From contig CAVPXF010000011.1 of the NCBI GenBank assembly GCA_963709655.1, forward strand, positions 50,229-114,228: a stretch of 64,000 nt of DNA. Reading direction: 5' to 3'. A program made the translations under genes and the position numbers. Under the pieces are notes generated by a model that did not search any database, was not told the DNA's origin, and saw only the letters and a program-made list of their open reading frames with translations. Source of the DNA: Roseiarcus sp963709655 (GTDB lineage Bacteria > Pseudomonadota > Alphaproteobacteria > Rhizobiales > Beijerinckiaceae). Of this stretch, positions 42,101 through 50,908 are shown piece after piece; positions within the stretch are counted from its first letter, which is position 1, and every line of letters begins with the position of its first letter.

Positions 42101-42421
42101 ATGGTGGCGCTCGTTCTCAATCCGGCGTGGGCGCTGGCGGCGCTGTTCCTCGCGTCGGATGCCGATATTGTCGAAGAAGAGACGGGGAGCCAGGGGATCT
42201 TTTTCGGCCACGGCGTGGTCAGGGCGATCCAGCCCGGGACCGGCGCGCTGACCCTCGACCACGGCGCGATCAAGGGCTGCATGCCGGCGATGGAGATGAT
42301 GTTCCGGGTCGCCAGCCCGCAACTCAGCCGGAGCCTGCGACCCGGCGACGCCATCGACTTCACCATCGACGGCGGCCGATACGTCATCCTCGAGGCGACC
42401 GTCGTCAGCCGGGCGAGGTGA
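42101..42421 (+). CDS. Copper-binding protein (CusF-like domain)
   Basis: 106 residues. An N-terminal hydrophobic stretch (VALVLNPAWALAALFLAS) may act as a signal or anchor. The domain has GVVRAIQPGTGALTLDHGAIKGCMPAMEM, the CusF-type strand with the Met/Met metal site, and LRPGDAIDFTI. CusF proteins bind Cu(I)/Ag(I) in the periplasm and pass it to efflux pumps. AGGGAGACGG precedes the ATG. It is in one unit with arsC. Confidence 0.8.
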   Translation: MVALVLNPAWALAALFLASDADIVEEETGSQGIFFGHGVVRAIQPGTGALTLDHGAIKGCMPAMEMMFRVASPQLSRSLRPGDAIDFTIDGGRYVILEATVVSRAR

Positions 42422-42518
42422 AGCAGCGCCTTCAAGAGGCCGCCATGCCGTTGCGCGTCAGGCGGACGTTGACGAATTTTACGCTCGACTGGGCCGGCTT
42501 GTAGACAAGGGTCGAGAT

Positions 42519-42705
42519 CCCGGGCGCGGAATCAATCTTTTCAGGGTCTTGCGGCGGATTTTCCGGGCGGTCGCCAGCGCCGAGGGGCTTGTAGACGCGG
42601 TCGTCGACCGCGCCGGCCGCGCTTGAGCCGATCGCGGTGACAGGGGCCGAGACCCCGGGCGCGGAATCAACCATTTCAAGGGTTTGCGCCGGATTTTCCG
42701 GGCGA
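42519..42705. repeat. Two inverted relatives of the CGCCCGGAAAA repeat family
   Basis: Copies at 42519-42569 and 42653-42705 read CCCGGGCGCGGAATCAA, then a variable middle, then GGATTTTCCGGGCG. They are reverse complements of the core of the units at 30.1-32.4 kb and lie 135 bp apart. Confidence 0.7.
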
Positions 42706-43307
42706 GCGTCACAGCCAAGCCGGGCCGCCATGACAAGAACCTCATCCCCGGGTCAAGCTCGGCGTGGGGCCTGCCATTTCCAACTCGGTTTCGAGTGTTT
42801 TCAAGGAGATGCGGCGCCATTTGCGAGTCTTCAGGCGGGCGCTCGCGGCCGGTCGCCTAAGCCCCTCCCCCCCGGATCAAGTGCGGGGGCAAACCCTCTC
42901 CCCGCCGAATCGCGGCGAGTGGGAGCGAGATGCTGTCGAAATCAATCCCATCAAGATGTTGCGACGAATACCTCGCTTGACGCATGAGATCTGCGCCGTA
43001 ACAGCCTGTTCTGTCGAGCTGCGCGGCGTGCGTGTCCGTCGATGGAAGGGAGGGGGCGCTTGGCGAAGCGACGTCGAGGCAGATGGACAAGGGGGGCGAT
43101 CTCCTTGGCGGGGGCGCATGAACAAAAGAAGAACATAGAAATCCGCGCAAGGCAAGGAATTGTTACCGCGTCACGGCCGCGGGCGTTGAACGCTAGACGC
43201 CCCTCCCGACCCGGGCGCCGACGCCCGCGGCGCCAGCCATCGCCATCGCGCCGGAGAACCGGACACGAAGCAATGGTGCGACGATCCGACTCCTGTCGCA
43301 GGACGAA
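42706..43307. other. Gene-free region before the hydrolase remnant
   Basis: About 600 bp. Several overlapping frames exist in all phases, but none has a ribosome site, a recognisable domain or a signal peptide. Probably degraded DNA. Confidence 0.4.
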
Positions 43308-43560
43308 TCATCCGGCTAGGGTTTCGTCGACCCAGTCGTAAATGGGAGCGAAAGCCAAGCGACTCGCGCCGACCTGACAATGGGCGCCGGCCCCCCAGGC
43401 GGAGGTAAAAACGATCATCGTCTTCGGACATGTCAGATGGTCGTAAAGCTCCTGAGGCTGGCCCTTGAAGAACAGGTCGCCCTCAGCGTCGCAGACGAGC
43501 GTCGGACAAGCTATGGCCTCGGCGACCCCGTCCGTGACGTTGAGGGCCGACCGGCCCTCC
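43308..43560 (-). pseudogene. C-terminal remnant of an alpha/beta hydrolase
   Basis: Reading from the minus strand gives AEAIACPTLVCDAEGDLFF, then LTCPKTMIVFT and AGAHCQVGASRLAFA, ending DWVDETLAG at a stop (43308-43310). This is the Asp/His end of an alpha/beta hydrolase with the catalytic Asp (DAEGD) and His (GAHC). No nucleophile elbow or start codon remains upstream. Confidence 0.65.
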
Positions 43561-43730
43561 TGCCGACCGGGCCGTTCGTCGCACGCACGCAGACTATCAA
43601 ATCGCCGTTGCGATCGCGAATGGCTCGGCCGGCCAAATCCCTTGGTAGGGACTGTCTCCTGAGCTAATTGTTCAGAACGAGCACGGGCGGCTGGTTTGTT
43701 TCCGAGATTTAATCATCGCGGAGGATTTCC

Positions 43731-44672
43731 ATGGACGGTTCTCGCGCGACATGGCCCGATCTGACCTATGCGGCCTGGCGGGATACGGCCGCAACCTTGC
43801 ATCTTTGGACCCAGATTGTGGGCAAGATCCGGTTGACCTTGACGCCCTGGGTCAACCACAGCTGGCACGTTCCGCTCTATGTGACCGCCCGGGGACTAGG
43901 GACCTCCCCGATCCCGTTCGGCAGCGAAATCCTCGAGATCGAGTTCGACTTTTGCAGCCATCGCCTCATCATTCGAACGAGCACAGGCGATGTAGGCGCT
44001 CTTTCGCTCAGGCCGCAATCGGTCGCCGATTTTTACAGTGAAACTTTCGATCTCGTGCGGGGCATGGGGGTCAGCTTGGCCATCAACGAGATGCCGAACG
44101 AGATCCCGAACTGCATCCGCTTTTCAGAGGATCGGGTTCATTCCGCCTATGACGCGGCCGCCGCACATCGCTTTTGGAGGGCGCTCCTGAAGGCGGATCG
44201 CATCTTCAGGCTCTTTCGCAGCGGCTTCCTCGGAAAGGTCAGCCCGGTCCATTTCTTCTGGGGCAGCTTCGACTTGGCGGTAACTCGTTTTTCCGGTCGG
44301 CCCGCCCCCCGTCATCCCGGCGGCGTGCCTGGGCTCCCCGACGAGGTGGCGCGCGAAGCCTATTCGCACGAGGTCAGCAGCGCCGGGTTTTGGCCGGGCG
44401 CGGACGCGTTCCCGCGCGCGGTCTTTTATTCGTACGCCTACCCCGAACCGGCGGCCTTTCGCGAACGGACTGTGACGCCCGGAGCCTATTTCGACACGAC
44501 GCTCGGGGAATTCATCCTCCCTTACGCCACGGTCGCGGCCGCATTCGATCCGGACGCTCTTTTGCTCGACTTCCTGTCGACAACCTATGCAGCCGCCGCC
44601 GAGACGGGAGGATGGGACAGGGCCGCGCTCGAATGCCCGATTGGCGTTCCCGGACGGGTGCGCCCGCTGTAG
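43731..44672 (+). CDS. DUF5996 family protein
   Basis: 313 residues. The start WPDLTYAAWRDTAATLHLWTQ and TPWVNHSWHVPLYVTARG identify DUF5996, a family of unknown function. GPDPR-type loops and HPGG-VPGLPDEVAREAYSHE follow in the central region. GGAGGA lies 8 bases before the ATG. It is cytoplasmic, with no signal. It is convergent with the VIT-family gene, separated by a weak hairpin. Confidence 0.88.
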   Translation: MDGSRATWPDLTYAAWRDTAATLHLWTQIVGKIRLTLTPWVNHSWHVPLYVTARGLGTSPIPFGSEILEIEFDFCSHRLIIRTSTGDVGALSLRPQSVADFYSETFDLVRGMGVSLAINEMPNEIPNCIRFSEDRVHSAYDAAAAHRFWRALLKADRIFRLFRSGFLGKVSPVHFFWGSFDLAVTRFSGRPAPRHPGGVPGLPDEVAREAYSHEVSSAGFWPGADAFPRAVFYSYAYPEPAAFRERTVTPGAYFDTTLGEFILPYATVAAAFDPDALLLDFLSTTYAAAAETGGWDRAALECPIGVPGRVRPL

Positions 44673-44696
44673 GCTCTTGGCTTCACGAGAGCCCTC

Positions 44697-45386
44697 TTAG
44701 ACCACCCTGCCGACCAGCGCGCCGATCCCTGCGGTGACCGCCATCGCCATCGCGCCCCAAAACCCGACGCGCAGCGCCGGCCGGACGACGCCGGCGCCGC
44801 CGAGCCAGGCGCCGAGCGCGCCGAGCGCGACGAGAAAGATCAGCGCCGCGACCGACACGGCCGCAATCGTGGTCCCGGCCGGCGAGAGGATGGCCGCCAG
44901 CGTCGGCAGGGCGGCGCCGACGGAGAACGCCGCGGCCGAGGCGAAGGCGGCGAGGGCGGGGTTCGCGGCGGCCTCGTCGGTCAGGCCGAGCTCGTCGCGG
45001 GCATGGGCGGCGAGCGGGTCTTTGGCGGTCAACTGTTCGGCGACCTTTCGCGCCAGCGCCGAGTTGAGGCCTCGCTCCTCATAGATGCCCGTCAGTTCGT
45101 CCAGCTCTTCGTGCGGGTCGTCCTTCAGCGCGCGCTGCTCGCGCACGAGGTCGGCGGCCTCGAGGTCGGCCTGCGAGCTGACCGAGACGAACTCGCCCGC
45201 CGCCATCGACATCGCGCCCGCCGCCCATCCGGCGAACGCCGCCGTCAGGATCTCGCCCCGGCCTGCGGACGCCGCGGCGACGCCGACGATCAGGCTCGCC
45301 GTCGAGATGAGCCCGTCATTGGCGCCGAGCACCGCCGCCCGCAGCCAGCTGGCCCGGTGGACGAAATGATGCTCCTTGTGCGGCAT
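44697..45386 (-). CDS. VIT1/CCC1-family iron/manganese transporter
   Basis: 229 residues with five predicted membrane helices. The conserved first helix WLRAAVLGANDGLISTASLIVG and the AGAMSMAAGEFVSVSSQADLE segment define the family. The cytoplasmic metal-binding loop (DPHEELDELTGIYEERGL to KDPLAAHARDELGL) has the usual acidic residues. VIT/CCC1 proteins move Fe2+ or Mn2+ out of the cytoplasm. It is the edge gene of a block with bacterioferritin, HiPIPs and cytochromes, which suggests iron handling. Confidence 0.9.
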   Translation of the reverse strand: MPHKEHHFVHRASWLRAAVLGANDGLISTASLIVGVAAASAGRGEILTAAFAGWAAGAMSMAAGEFVSVSSQADLEAADLVREQRALKDDPHEELDELTGIYEERGLNSALARKVAEQLTAKDPLAAHARDELGLTDEAAANPALAAFASAAAFSVGAALPTLAAILSPAGTTIAAVSVAALIFLVALGALGAWLGGAGVVRPALRVGFWGAMAMAVTAGIGALVGRVV

Positions 45387-45480
45387 GACTGATCTCTCGT
45401 GAATGGGCGAGGCTCTCGCGTAAGACGGCTTCGTGACGTCTTGCTGACGTCTTGTTTTGGCGCGCGCGGATAACCAGCAC

Positions 45481-46926
45481 TCAGCGCGACGGCGCTGCAC
45501 GCCCAGCGCCGGGCTCATGCAAGCCGGCGAGGATGCCGGCAAAGTCGCGTCCGTGGGCGTTGGCGACCTTCGCATGGCAGCTCATGCAGCTGGACGGCGC
45601 GTCCTGCAAATAGGTTTCCATCGTCGTATTGACGAGGTTTTCCTTGTCCTCCGCCGCCGCGTCGGCGGACTGGTAGTTTTCGCGCGGCGTGTCGGGATCG
45701 ACCGCGAGGCCGGGGAAGAACCGGCCGTCGTTGCCGGGGCCGGCCGGCACCGGAACGGTCGGCCACTGGCTGGCGACGAGCATGTAATGCTCCCAGACCG
45801 TGCCCCTGACGCCCGGCAACGCCCAATAGGCCCGGTTCATCTCCATCGTCGAGGCATGGACGGGATGCCTCCGGGTCACTTGCATCGGCTCGGGGTCGAG
45901 CTTGGGAGGATTGGCGATGCTGATCGGTTCGGTTGCGGGCGAACCGAGCGGCGGCAGCCGCCGATCGGGGCGCGCTTCGTCGAAAAAGGAATAGGGGGCG
46001 CCGGCGTCCTTCGCGTCGGGCTCGCGCGCCTCCCCCTTGCCTGCAGGCGGCACGTTGTCGACATGCTCGAACGTGCTCCACAGCCATTGCGGCCGGTAGC
46101 GCGTCTTGACCATGAGGTGCATGCCGACCAGGGCGATGTCGCTCTTCGAACAAACGATCTTGCTCGCGGCGAGGCTTTTTGCGACGTCGACGACATTGGC
46201 GTCCCGGACAATGTAGTATCGCGCGCGCACCGCGGCAGTGTCGGCGTCGGTCAAAATACGCCACGACGCCTTGACCGCGATCGAGCCGATCGGCAGGTCC
46301 GCGGGGTGGCCGGCGTCGGGCAGGTTCCGGCCTTCGGCCCAGCCGCTCGTCGCGATGGCGTCGTACTCGGGCTGATTGAGCCGGATCTCGTAGCGCGTAT
46401 AGGTGTGATTCTGTGCAACCAGCGGATTGAGGAACTCGCCAACCGCAAATCCGGGCTGATTGAACTCGGCGTAGGGAACGAAGGACGCCAGCGTCTTCGT
46501 CCTGTTGTCGAATCCGTCGCCGCACGGGTTGCGGCCGGCAAAGCTCGCGTAGGCCGACGGGGCGATCGGGCGTCCGTCCGGCCCGATCTGGAAAAGCTCG
46601 TAGCTCGACTTGAACGTTTCCCAGACGCGAGGGCCTGGGTCGCCAAGCGTCCTGGCGCGGTCGGGTTCGCCGCGTCCGTCGGCGCCGGAGCGCGCCGGCC
46701 AGTTGAGCGACAGGAAGGCGCGCCAGGCGAAATTGTCGAAGGTCGGGTAGGGGTCGAGCCGGGTCGAAGGCGCGTCCTCGATGCGGTCGGGCGACAGGGT
46801 CGGGGCGAAATCGTCGGCCGCCGCAACACCGCACACACATCCGGCGAGGGCGAACGCCCATGCGAGGCGCTGGCCTGGCGGCCTTCGCGACCGCCTTGTT
46901 CTGTCGCCTGCCTCATCGCGCGGCAT
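45481..46926 (-). CDS. Exported c-type cytochrome family protein
   Basis: 481 residues. The signal peptide is LAWAFALAGCVCGVAAAD. A single heme-binding CMSCH lies near the C-terminus (about 447-451), preceded by a large domain with many Trp and Tyr. NFAWRAFLSLNWP and the paired NRAYWALPGVRGTVWEHYMLV are characteristic of this uncharacterised cytochrome family. It is periplasmic, probably an electron-transfer or peroxidase-like role. Transcribed toward the VIT gene and in the same direction as the HiPIP, CHRD and cytochrome-porin genes. Confidence 0.78.
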   Translation of the reverse strand: MPRDEAGDRTRRSRRPPGQRLAWAFALAGCVCGVAAADDFAPTLSPDRIEDAPSTRLDPYPTFDNFAWRAFLSLNWPARSGADGRGEPDRARTLGDPGPRVWETFKSSYELFQIGPDGRPIAPSAYASFAGRNPCGDGFDNRTKTLASFVPYAEFNQPGFAVGEFLNPLVAQNHTYTRYEIRLNQPEYDAIATSGWAEGRNLPDAGHPADLPIGSIAVKASWRILTDADTAAVRARYYIVRDANVVDVAKSLAASKIVCSKSDIALVGMHLMVKTRYRPQWLWSTFEHVDNVPPAGKGEAREPDAKDAGAPYSFFDEARPDRRLPPLGSPATEPISIANPPKLDPEPMQVTRRHPVHASTMEMNRAYWALPGVRGTVWEHYMLVASQWPTVPVPAGPGNDGRFFPGLAVDPDTPRENYQSADAAAEDKENLVNTTMETYLQDAPSSCMSCHAKVANAHGRDFAGILAGLHEPGAGRAAPSR

Positions 46927-46987
46927 GGGCTTCGGCGCTTCCTCTCATAAGGCGGCGTCTTCCGCGCCGCTTCGGCCGCTCACTCGC

Positions 46988-47260
46988 TTAGCTCACGCCT
47001 TCATAGATCTTGCACCAGCCTTGGCGGCTGACGGGACCAACGACCGTCTGGCATTGGTCAGGCGGAAGGAAGGGCGCGCAGATCTCGCAGCGTTCGACGC
47101 CGTGCGGAAAATCCTGGTATTCGACATCCTCCTTTGACCGCTTGCGTTTCGCGAGCGCGCGACCGGCGTTTCCGCCGACCGCGACGCCGACCGTCGCGCA
47201 GGCGGCGGCGCTCAAAAGGCCGCGCCGCGAGATTTCCGCCGAGTGGAACCAAGTCTTCAC
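46988..47260 (-). CDS. HiPIP-like iron-sulfur protein
   Basis: 90 residues from a GTG start after GGAGGAAAC. A twin-arginine signal (ISRRGLLSAAACATVGV) leads it. Cysteines C58, C61, C70 and C83 give CX2CX8CX12C, exactly the spacing of the HiPIPs at 41179 and 49533, although the rest is diverged (CEICAPFLPPDQC, GWCKIYE). Likely a [4Fe-4S] periplasmic carrier. It sits between the cytochrome and CHRD genes on the same strand. Confidence 0.8.
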   Translation of the reverse strand: MKTWFHSAEISRRGLLSAAACATVGVAVGGNAGRALAKRKRSKEDVEYQDFPHGVERCEICAPFLPPDQCQTVVGPVSRQGWCKIYEGVS

Positions 47261-47330
47261 GTTCGAGGGTTTCCTCCGATAGCGTCCGGCGTCGAGGTCG
47301 CCTGCGCGCAGGCGACAAGCCCGCCGGCCT

Positions 47331-47822
47331 TTAACGGCGAATGACGGGCCCTCGGATTTCGCCGCCCGGATATTGCTTCGAGTGCAGATTGAAGTACCAG
47401 CGGCCGTCCTTGAGATCATGGGCCTGGGCGTCGTCGATCTTGGCCTCGCCGTGGAACGGACTCGCAAGATTGCCGGGAGTCGCGACCTGGATCGGCGCGT
47501 TCTCTTCGGGGGTGAGGCCGAGATACGACACCGGGCCGTGGAAGTGGGCCCCGATCGGGGCGGTCGCGAGTCCAGAATAGGTCACCGTCCACTGGAGGAT
47601 ATTGGTGTCCGTATCGAACGTTCCCTCCATGACGCCATGCGCGGGACTGTTGTTCGAAGGCACCTCGCCGCCCCCCGACAAAAACGCCTGAATCGGGATT
47701 TTCAACGCGAAGGCCGGCGCGCTGGTTAGGGCGACGCCAGCGCAGGCCAGCGCCATAAAGCCCAAGCGTCCGACCGGCCTCGCCGTGAATGAGACGCCTC
47801 GTTTGCTCGTCGCCGCGGTCAT
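47331..47822 (-). CDS. Secreted CHRD-domain protein
   Basis: 163 residues. A signal peptide ends near PAFA (residue ~39). The CHRD domain has FLSGGGEVPSNNSPAHG, LQWTVTYSGL, GAHFHGP and the final YFNLHSKQYPGGEIRG, where His residues recur. CHRD domains bind extracellular ligands or metals in some proteins; the bacterial role is uncertain. GGGAGAAATC precedes the ATG. Part of the cytochrome-HiPIP run. Confidence 0.88.
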   Translation of the reverse strand: MTAATSKRGVSFTARPVGRLGFMALACAGVALTSAPAFALKIPIQAFLSGGGEVPSNNSPAHGVMEGTFDTDTNILQWTVTYSGLATAPIGAHFHGPVSYLGLTPEENAPIQVATPGNLASPFHGEAKIDDAQAHDLKDGRWYFNLHSKQYPGGEIRGPVIRR

Positions 47823-47921
47823 GATTTCTCCCTGGACGTTTTGCTTTCGCCCGAAGCGCGCCGATGTTGCGGCGCGCCGTAATGCTGTCGGTCCGCGCCG
47901 AAGCGGGTCGCGCTTGTCCGC

Positions 47922-49373
47922 TCAGAACGCCACCAAGGCATAGGCGAATACGGTATTGTTGCCGGACGCGTTGTGCGTGCCCCCGAGGAACGAGCCGTCG
48001 AAATTGTCCGTGCCGCCGTAGATATGGAGGTACGTCGTGAACTGGAGGCCGATGCGGGCGTTCCAGGTCTTGTAGTCGCCGGGCCCAGGCGCGCCGTGCG
48101 CGAACGGGACATACGAAAGATCGACGATCAGGCCACTGCCGTTCGGACTGCTGATATAGCTGCTGTTGAAGGAGCCGATGCTGACGGGCGTGCAATTGAC
48201 GTTATTGCCGGACCCATAAAGGTTGCAGTCGCCGGAGCCGGCGACGTTGAAGTAGCCGAAGCCGAGGCTGTAGGTGTGATCCCAGACAAAGCTGGCGTTG
48301 GCCTTGAAGCTGTTGAGCGTGTTGCTGAGGTTCGACGCTCCGCCGAGCCCGTAGGTGGCGTTCAGTTTCTGCCATTCCATGATGTCGGTGAGCTTGACCG
48401 TCACGCTGTACTGGTCGCCGTCATATTGGTACTGGCTATCGAAGCCGACGTCGAGATAGTTGTCGGTGCCGAAGCCGTATTGGCGGCCCGGGGTGATTTG
48501 GCCGTACATGCCGAACGTGCCGACCATCAGATAGTGATCGCCCCAATGCGGCTCGAGCGCCAGGCGCCAGTACGGGGCGACGTTGCTCAGCGCGTCGGTC
48601 GTACTGTTGCCGGTGTTGAACGCCTGCAACACCGGCACGGGAAGGCCTTTGTACGCCGTCACGTCCGCATAGAGCATGTCGTTCCAGAAGCCATAGAGAC
48701 CGGCGCCGCCGACGATCTGGCCGTAGCCGTTTTCCACATGCGTGAGCGGAGGCCCGAAAGCTGGCGCGATCGTCGAGGAGAACTGCGGCCACCCCCAAGC
48801 GGGCGTCGTGTTCCAAGGGTCCTCGACCGTCGGGGTGTTGTTGGCGTCGATGCCCCAGATCGTGTCCTGGCCGAACAGCTTCAGCGTGTCGGCGTAGCGG
48901 ACATCGGACGCATCGAGAAACGCAGTCCCGTTCACCGGATCGCCGGTCACCTGGATGAACGAGCCGAGGTTGCCGATCAGCTTGCCGGCCACGTAGCCGG
49001 AGACCTGCTGGGACACGAGATTGTCGTTGGTGTGCAGGCCGGGGGCGGGCGGGGCGTCCTGCGCCGCATTCGTGTGGGTGAAGCCGGTGATATACATGGC
49101 CGCGAGCGGCGGCCCTTTCCAGTCGCCGCCCTGCAGCGTGTAACCGCCGATCTTGAAGCGACGCCCGAACGGCGTCAGCTCCGGGATGATGGTGTGACAG
49201 GCCGCGCAGGGCTGGCCGGTCTGGCGGGCGTAGCTCGGCAGGGCTTCAGCGGGGCCGCTGCTAACAGCGAGCAGACCCGCCGCAATGACGAACCCGTAAA
49301 GCGCGGAGGCGAAGGCGACGAACCTCGAGGAATGCAAACCTCTCGCCCCTGCTGGGCTCGCTGTCACCGCCAT
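47922..49373 (-). CDS. Cytochrome c-porin fusion (Cyc2-like outer-membrane protein)
   Basis: 483 residues from the ATG at 49373, after GGAGCGCGTG; a GTG 11 codons earlier is possible. The signal peptide ends near AEA. Just after it, PSYARQTGQPCAACH has one heme-binding CXXCH (C56, C59, H60), followed by IPELTPFGRRFKIGGYTL. The remaining ~420 residues alternate short aromatic-rich strands and end in a terminal Phe, as in beta-barrels. This layout, one heme plus a porin, is that of Cyc2-type iron oxidases. It could instead be a related porin-cytochrome with another role. Confidence 0.7.
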   Translation of the reverse strand: MAVTASPAGARGLHSSRFVAFASALYGFVIAAGLLAVSSGPAEALPSYARQTGQPCAACHTIIPELTPFGRRFKIGGYTLQGGDWKGPPLAAMYITGFTHTNAAQDAPPAPGLHTNDNLVSQQVSGYVAGKLIGNLGSFIQVTGDPVNGTAFLDASDVRYADTLKLFGQDTIWGIDANNTPTVEDPWNTTPAWGWPQFSSTIAPAFGPPLTHVENGYGQIVGGAGLYGFWNDMLYADVTAYKGLPVPVLQAFNTGNSTTDALSNVAPYWRLALEPHWGDHYLMVGTFGMYGQITPGRQYGFGTDNYLDVGFDSQYQYDGDQYSVTVKLTDIMEWQKLNATYGLGGASNLSNTLNSFKANASFVWDHTYSLGFGYFNVAGSGDCNLYGSGNNVNCTPVSIGSFNSSYISSPNGSGLIVDLSYVPFAHGAPGPGDYKTWNARIGLQFTTYLHIYGGTDNFDGSFLGGTHNASGNNTVFAYALVAF

Positions 49374-49532
49374 CACGCGCTCCTTCGATATGCTTCGCTT
49401 GCTCACGTCCCAACCCGCCGCAAAAACGGCAGAGTCGCGCCATTGAGTTGCCTTTTTTAGGCAGGCGTCGCATATAAAATTTTGGGGGTCCAGTTATTTT
49501 TCATTCACAATCTGGCCCCCTGACGGGGAAGG

Positions 49533-49793
49533 TCAGCCGGCTTTCTTGACCCAGAGCGCGCACCAGCCGGACGGGGAAATCGTCCCGTCGACGGTCTTGC
49601 AGGAGTTCGGCGCGACGAACAGGTTGCAGCCGCTGCACTGCTTGCCGTCCTTCGGCGTCTGCTGATAGCGCACCGCGGTCTGCGCCATCTTGGCCGCTTT
49701 GGCCGCCGTTGCGCCGAGCGCGATCAGCGGCAGCGCGCCTGCAGCGCCAATGAGAAGCGTGCGGCGGCTGACCTTTTTTCCATATTCACTCAT
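49533..49793 (-). CDS. High-potential iron-sulfur protein (HiPIP)
   Basis: 86 residues. Twin-arginine signal (SRRTLLIGAAGALPLIALG). Cluster cysteines C53, C56, C65 and C78 (CX2CX8CX12C); KMAQTAVRYQQTPKDGKQC is almost the same as in the HiPIP at 41179. GGAGGAAATGGTCC precedes the ATG. It lies upstream of the cytochrome-porin gene on the same strand, 159 bp away, and could take electrons from it in the periplasm. Confidence 0.94.
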   Translation of the reverse strand: MSEYGKKVSRRTLLIGAAGALPLIALGATAAKAAKMAQTAVRYQQTPKDGKQCSGCNLFVAPNSCKTVDGTISPSGWCALWVKKAG

Positions 49794-50299
49794 GGACCAT
49801 TTCCTCCATAAGAACTTGCCGGAACTCTCAGGAGTCCGGGAAGCGGGCTCGTTCGACTTCAGGCTGCCATCAATAGCCGAATTCGATCAACGGTCTCAAG
49901 CCGCGGCCAAACAGCGCAACGTGCGTCAACCGAGTTTGCGGCGTCCGTCGCCGGAACGCGCCGGACGCGTCGCGTATGGGGCGATCGGAGCGGCGAAAAA
50001 GCGGCCCCAACTATACGGATTGGTAATGTTCCCGATTGCAGGCGCCCTCGCGGAGCGGAGTTCGCCCCTGATTTTCAGACGGATTTGCCGATCGAGGCCA
50101 CGCGTGCGACCTGCGGTCGCAGTGACGCGTTGGGCGCGAGTCACGATTGCCGGCGTTGACCCGTTGCGTCACATGCACCCCCGCGCCCGCGACGAACGCC
50201 GCGGCGCTTTGATCAACCTCAATCCTCTTGAACGACGCGATCAAACGATGGTTCGTGCGGTCGCGCTGACCATCGGATCCGACGTCGCGGTGGTCTCGC
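49794..50299. other. Spacer between two HiPIP genes
   Basis: 506 bp with no supported gene on either strand. A TTGATCG half-site of FNR/FixK type lies near 49890, without a matching second half. Confidence 0.35.
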
Positions 50300-50579
50300 T
50301 CACACCGTCTTCGGCAGCCAGATCCTGCAAGTGCAGCCGGAGTGAATCTCACCGACGACCGCGATGCAGGAGTACGGTTTGACGAACAGCTTGCACTGTC
50401 CACATTCTCGGCCCACCGCGCCAACAACCTGATAATGGACCGAGTTCCTTCGACACTTTGACGGGCGACATCTGCAGTGCCGACGCCCCCGTCGCGAGCG
50501 CGCTCGCGCCCCCTGCAAGGCCGCAAAGCAAAATCGTTCGGCGCGAAACGCCGCTTCCCGAAGCCGATGAAGTTGTCAT
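50300..50579 (-). pseudogene. HiPIP paralogue with a frameshift after its signal peptide
   Basis: From the ATG at 50579 (with GGGAAAGG upstream) the first frame gives a twin-arginine signal VSRRTILLCGLAGGASALA and continues to PVKVSKE. The second frame resumes SVHYQVVGAVGRECGQCKLF and ends RIWLPKTV, with CX2CX8CX12C intact. The join at about 50444-50452 needs one base removed. All four cluster cysteines survive, so the loss is recent or a sequence error. Confidence 0.8.
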
Positions 50580-50648
50580 GACCCTTTCCCTCCGAGCCAG
50601 GTGCACTCGTTCCCAGGTTAAACTTCTGCGCTCGATCGGGAATGGAAT

Positions 50649-50662
50649 ATGATCCAGATCAA
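50649..50662. promoter_or_regulatory. FNR/FixK-like box between the broken HiPIP and bfr
   Basis: ATGATCCAGATCAA matches the palindrome TTGAT-N4-ATCAA in nine of ten positions. It is 70 bp upstream of the HiPIP start and 247 bp upstream of bfr. An oxygen- or redox-responsive CRP/FNR-type regulator could act here. The remainder of 50580-50908 holds nothing else recognisable. Confidence 0.4.
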
Positions 50663-50908
50663 TACTCCGCACGATTTCCGGTCGTGACGCGCGGAAATGA
50701 CAGCGTCCGGGCGACCCGCGCCCAAACGCTTCGCGGCGCAATCGGGAAGCGCGCCAAATGCGGACAGGCTCTTGCGAACGCGCTGGAGACGCGACAGGAT
50801 TGCTCAACGGACGGGATCGGCAAGTCGCTGGCGCAAAGTTCCGATCTCGCGCCCGGGCGGCGGCCCGGCGTGGACGCCCGGCGCCCAAAAAGACGAGGAC
50901 AATCAGCC

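Noticed and set aside
42764..43138. Possible genes between the CusF-like gene and the hydrolase remnant
   Set aside because: Frames overlap in all phases without ribosome sites or recognisable domains.
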